Assembly: GCA_036365455.1 (NCBI GenBank)
Contig: JAWQUS010000030.1
Coordinates: forward strand, 18,744,001-18,808,000
Direction of reading: 5' to 3'
From: Macrosoma leucophasiata
Taxonomy: Eukaryota > Arthropoda > Insecta > Lepidoptera > Hedylidae
Length of the DNA: 64,000 bases
Shown here: piece by piece, positions 62,060 through 64,000 of the stretch
Position numbering within the stretch: position 1 is the stretch's first letter
Layout of the letters: each line of letters opens with the position of its first letter
Notes under the pieces: generated by a model
The model's input: the letters and a program-made list of their open reading frames with translations, nothing else
Told to the model about the DNA's origin: nothing
Database searches by the model: none
Position numbers and translations under genes: made by a program

Positions 62060-62351
62060 TACTGGTGGTGGAGCTACAGTGACGGAGATCGCGGGCGTAG
62101 GCACCACCGCATTACCTAATATACTTGCCGTTAAATGGTAGTGTTCAGCACTATCGTGTTTCGGTCAGGTGGTAATGTACGGCTCTGTAATTTCCGGCAC
62201 AGAGGCATAACACCTAATGCCTCAGGAGTGGCAGCGCATTTGCATTTTGACCTCTGGTCATTGTGTGGGTGTCTATAGGCTGTAGTCATCACTTAACATC
62301 AATGTAAACTGCACGCTGGTTTGCCACTTTTATTACATAAAGAAAAAAAAA
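62060..62351 (+). repeat. Family A copy, full length
   Basis: TACTGGTGGTGGAGCTACAG to TTTTATTACATAAAG and A-run. Confidence 0.9.
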
Positions 62352-62449
62352 ACGTATAGTAACATTACCTATGTTACTGTACGTAATATATAGATATTAT
62401 TTCGCTATGTGAATATAAGCAAGCAAGGAAGCATAATTATATTATTCCG

Positions 62450-62865
62450 TGCTTCGGAGGGCACGTTAAGCCAACGGTTCCGGTTGCTATCGATGGATAG
62501 CAGTAGCAGAGAATATGTAATAATACTACGTATAGAATGGACATTTCGACGTCCCGCCCGATTTGCCTGCATCACTCAACCCCTTCGCCTCTTTTGGGCG
62601 ACGGTTGGTATTTTGTACGTGCTACGGTGCGCATGTAAATACATGTCACTGATGGATAGAAACCAAATTAAGCGTTTGTATGGAATTTTGGTGGAGTGTC
62701 CGAGGTGTGGCAGTAGTTAAACCTTGTCGGATGCCTTATGGGCGGTTTGAAAACATCCGACAGCGTGTTGGCCACTAACCCACCCACCTCCACCAATCCG
62801 TATTGGAGCAGCGACTCGTGCCCAGCAGTGGGACGAATAATGGGTTGCCATCATTATTTATTATT
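62450..62865 (+). repeat. Family B copy split by element F
   Basis: CGTGCTTCGGAGGGCACGTTAAGCC...GATAGCAGTAG, then resumes GCAGTAGTTAAACCTTGTCGG at 62710. The right part lacks about 45 bases (CGTGGTGGAGTAAGCTCC...GAGAG), then ends CAGTGGGACGAATAATGGG. Confidence 0.85.
62507..62709 (+). mobile_element. DNA element F, copy 6
   Basis: 203 bp, CAGAGAATATG...CCGAGGTGTG, 7-bp duplication GCAGTAG (62500-62506 and 62710-62716). Slightly shorter than the 221-bp norm through small deletions. Confidence 0.88.
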
Positions 62866-63056
62866 ATATTCGCTATGTCCCGGGAAATGCCTTGTTACCA
62901 AAAACAGAACTTTTACGTATACTGTTTTTGTGTTGTATGGTATCTTAAGAAAATATGAGGTTCTTGTTGAAGATCAAAATGTAACTTCAAGGCTAGTAAA
63001 TGCATGTAATCTCCGAAGGCAAGTAAATGCGTGTATTCAAGCATAAATGTCATGAA

Positions 63057-63231
63057 AACACCCACGATTCGCCGATTATGTTTAGGCCAATCTAACAGGC
63101 GGCGAGCCTGTTGACATCTCCGGACACATTACCAAAGTCCGAGGTACTGGGAAACTTCCAGAAACAATAGAACCAGAGTTAAGGATTTTGCACCGTTATC
63201 TCTGATGGCCCCTGACTCGGATATCGAACTC
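63057..63231 (-). repeat. Family C SINE, both ends truncated
   Basis: CACCCACGATTCGCCG (body end) to CCTGACTCGGATATCGAACTC (box B, one base changed). Neither the LINE-like tail nor box A is present. Confidence 0.75.
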
Positions 63232-63299
63232 AATAGAAAATACATAAATATTCGTTTTCTTATTACATAAAAATTAATTACTTACAAAAATAAATAAGT

Positions 63300-63606
63300 A
63301 AAAATGAAAAAAGGCATGCTCCGATGGTTCGGGCATATAGAAAGAATGTCGAATGAGCGAATGACTAAACAAATATACAATGCGAATGTGGATGGTTGCA
63401 GAGGGCCATGAAGACCAAGACTGACCTACCATGACCAAATAGGTCGAGTTCTGTCTGATGGTGGTGTCAAAAGTCTTAGGAATCGGCGTGCATGTATGAA
63501 GAGAATGATGAAGGTAGACGAGGCACGAGAGGTTTGTCAGGACCGGGATATCTGGCGCTCTACACTCTCTGCCTGCCCCGTTAGGGACCTGGCGTGAAGA
63601 TACATC
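63300..63606 (+). pseudogene. RTE-like LINE 3' end (family D)
   Basis: The frame from 63304 reads MKKGMLRWFGHIERMSNERMTKQIYNANVDGCRGP and then hits TGA, where the 4687-5025 copy continues GTPRLTYHDQIGRVLSDGG. The 3' UTR follows to GGCGTGAAGATACATCC. The copy begins within the same codons as the 4857 part of the first copy, so it is another 5'-truncated insertion. Confidence 0.8.
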
Positions 63607-63889
63607 CATATAATTACTTACCCAATATTTTACCAAATCTTTAGTAAACTGGCAACCCTGACTCTGTTAAAGCATTTTAAGAAGAGCCGTTTATTTTGTG
63701 CACATGCATTATAGAGACTGACCTCATTCTGTATGGGTTTAGGAATTATCGCTAGATGGCGCAATGGATGGGGATGTTCACTTCGGTATTATTGTAACGA
63801 ATGTAGAGCCATTAGCCTTGCATTAAAGCGAGATTAAATTTGTGATTGATATTAACTGTGTGATTTCAGTATTTACGGTGAGAGTCGGT
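63607..63889. other. No gene recognised
   Basis: AT-rich, short. Confidence 0.3.
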
Positions 63890-64000
63890 CATAGAGCAAG
63901 ACGGGCCACCGGTCGTGGCGGACTGGAGGGGAATAGCCATAGCGTATATTACCGATGCAAATCAGTCTGTAATTTTTTGCGGGGGGAAATGCGTGCGACA
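63890..64000 (+). mobile_element. DNA element H (CATAGAGCAAC family), copy 4, cut by window end
   Basis: CATAGAGCAAGACGGGCCACC... TTTTTTGCGGGGGGAAATGCG. The right end lies beyond the window. Confidence 0.85.

Overview
The window reads as gene-poor, AT-rich insect nuclear DNA, most likely from a moth or butterfly (Lepidoptera). The reasons are a mariner transposon with cecropia/Bombyx-like transposase wording, many Helitron ends of the type common in Lepidoptera (a GC-rich arm built on 'CCCGCGACTTCGT' next to a CTAG terminus), several unrelated SINE families, and broken non-LTR reverse-transcriptase C-termini. I found no intact host gene, rRNA, LTR element or CRISPR array. The only long coherent coding region is the internally deleted mariner transposase at 37812-38432. 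One 66-codon frame near 58.3 kb is a weak candidate for something else. Family names and assignments come from structure and memory, not from a database search.

The dominant component is a SINE-like retroelement of about 280 bp (family A here), with more than 30 full or partial copies on both strands across the whole window. Around and inside them sit: family B (about 360 bp, SINE/retroelement); family C, a tRNA-headed SINE with Pol III boxes A and B; family D, the 3' end of an RTE-like LINE whose tail matches the tail of family C; and 'arm-tRNA-arm' elements (5756-5836, 5921-6190, 12724-12920, 13519-13626, 34174-34294, 58023-58170, 58494-58853), in which inverted arms flank different tRNA-like cores and several copies have 9-15 bp target-site duplications. 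A further retroposon of about 350-400 bp (five copies, 7.3-8.8 kb, 32.2 kb, 39.6 kb) has a fixed 5' end, a poly-A tail and duplications, yet carries T-runs that argue against Pol III.

DNA transposons include the mariner and two solo mariner ends; three non-autonomous families with 8-bp duplications (termini CAGTGCCGG, CATAGAGCAAC and CAGTGATTCCC); one family of about 221 bp with 7-bp duplications (termini CAGAGAATATG and CGCGGTGTG); a TTAA-flanked element (17421-17969); an 869-bp element with clean inverted termini (43445-44313); and several small foldback MITEs.

Layout: 0-3.5 kb nested SINEs, a hAT-like MITE and a LINE remnant; 4.6-5.2 kb RTE-like 3' end; 5.7-6.5 kb arm-tRNA-arm elements; 7.3-8.9 kb retroposon cluster; 9-15.3 kb dense nested insertions; 15.5-24 kb sparse with scattered SINEs; 25.2-27.8 kb an 821-bp triplication; 28-32.7 kb SINEs, Helitron and hAT-like ends; 33-37.6 kb mostly unrecognised, with one diverged direct-repeat pair; 37.6-38.6 kb mariner; 40.4-42.8 kb an inverted pair of an unknown retroelement; 43.4-47 kb DNA elements; 48-54 kb simple repeats, a LINE fragment and a 38-bp-arm perfect hairpin; 55.6-57.3 kb a composite tandem array with an ACC-rich minisatellite; 57.4-64 kb SINEs, tRNA-like elements and RTE-like tails. 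The value of the window lies in its insertion history (nesting, target duplications, empty sites) rather than in genes acting together.
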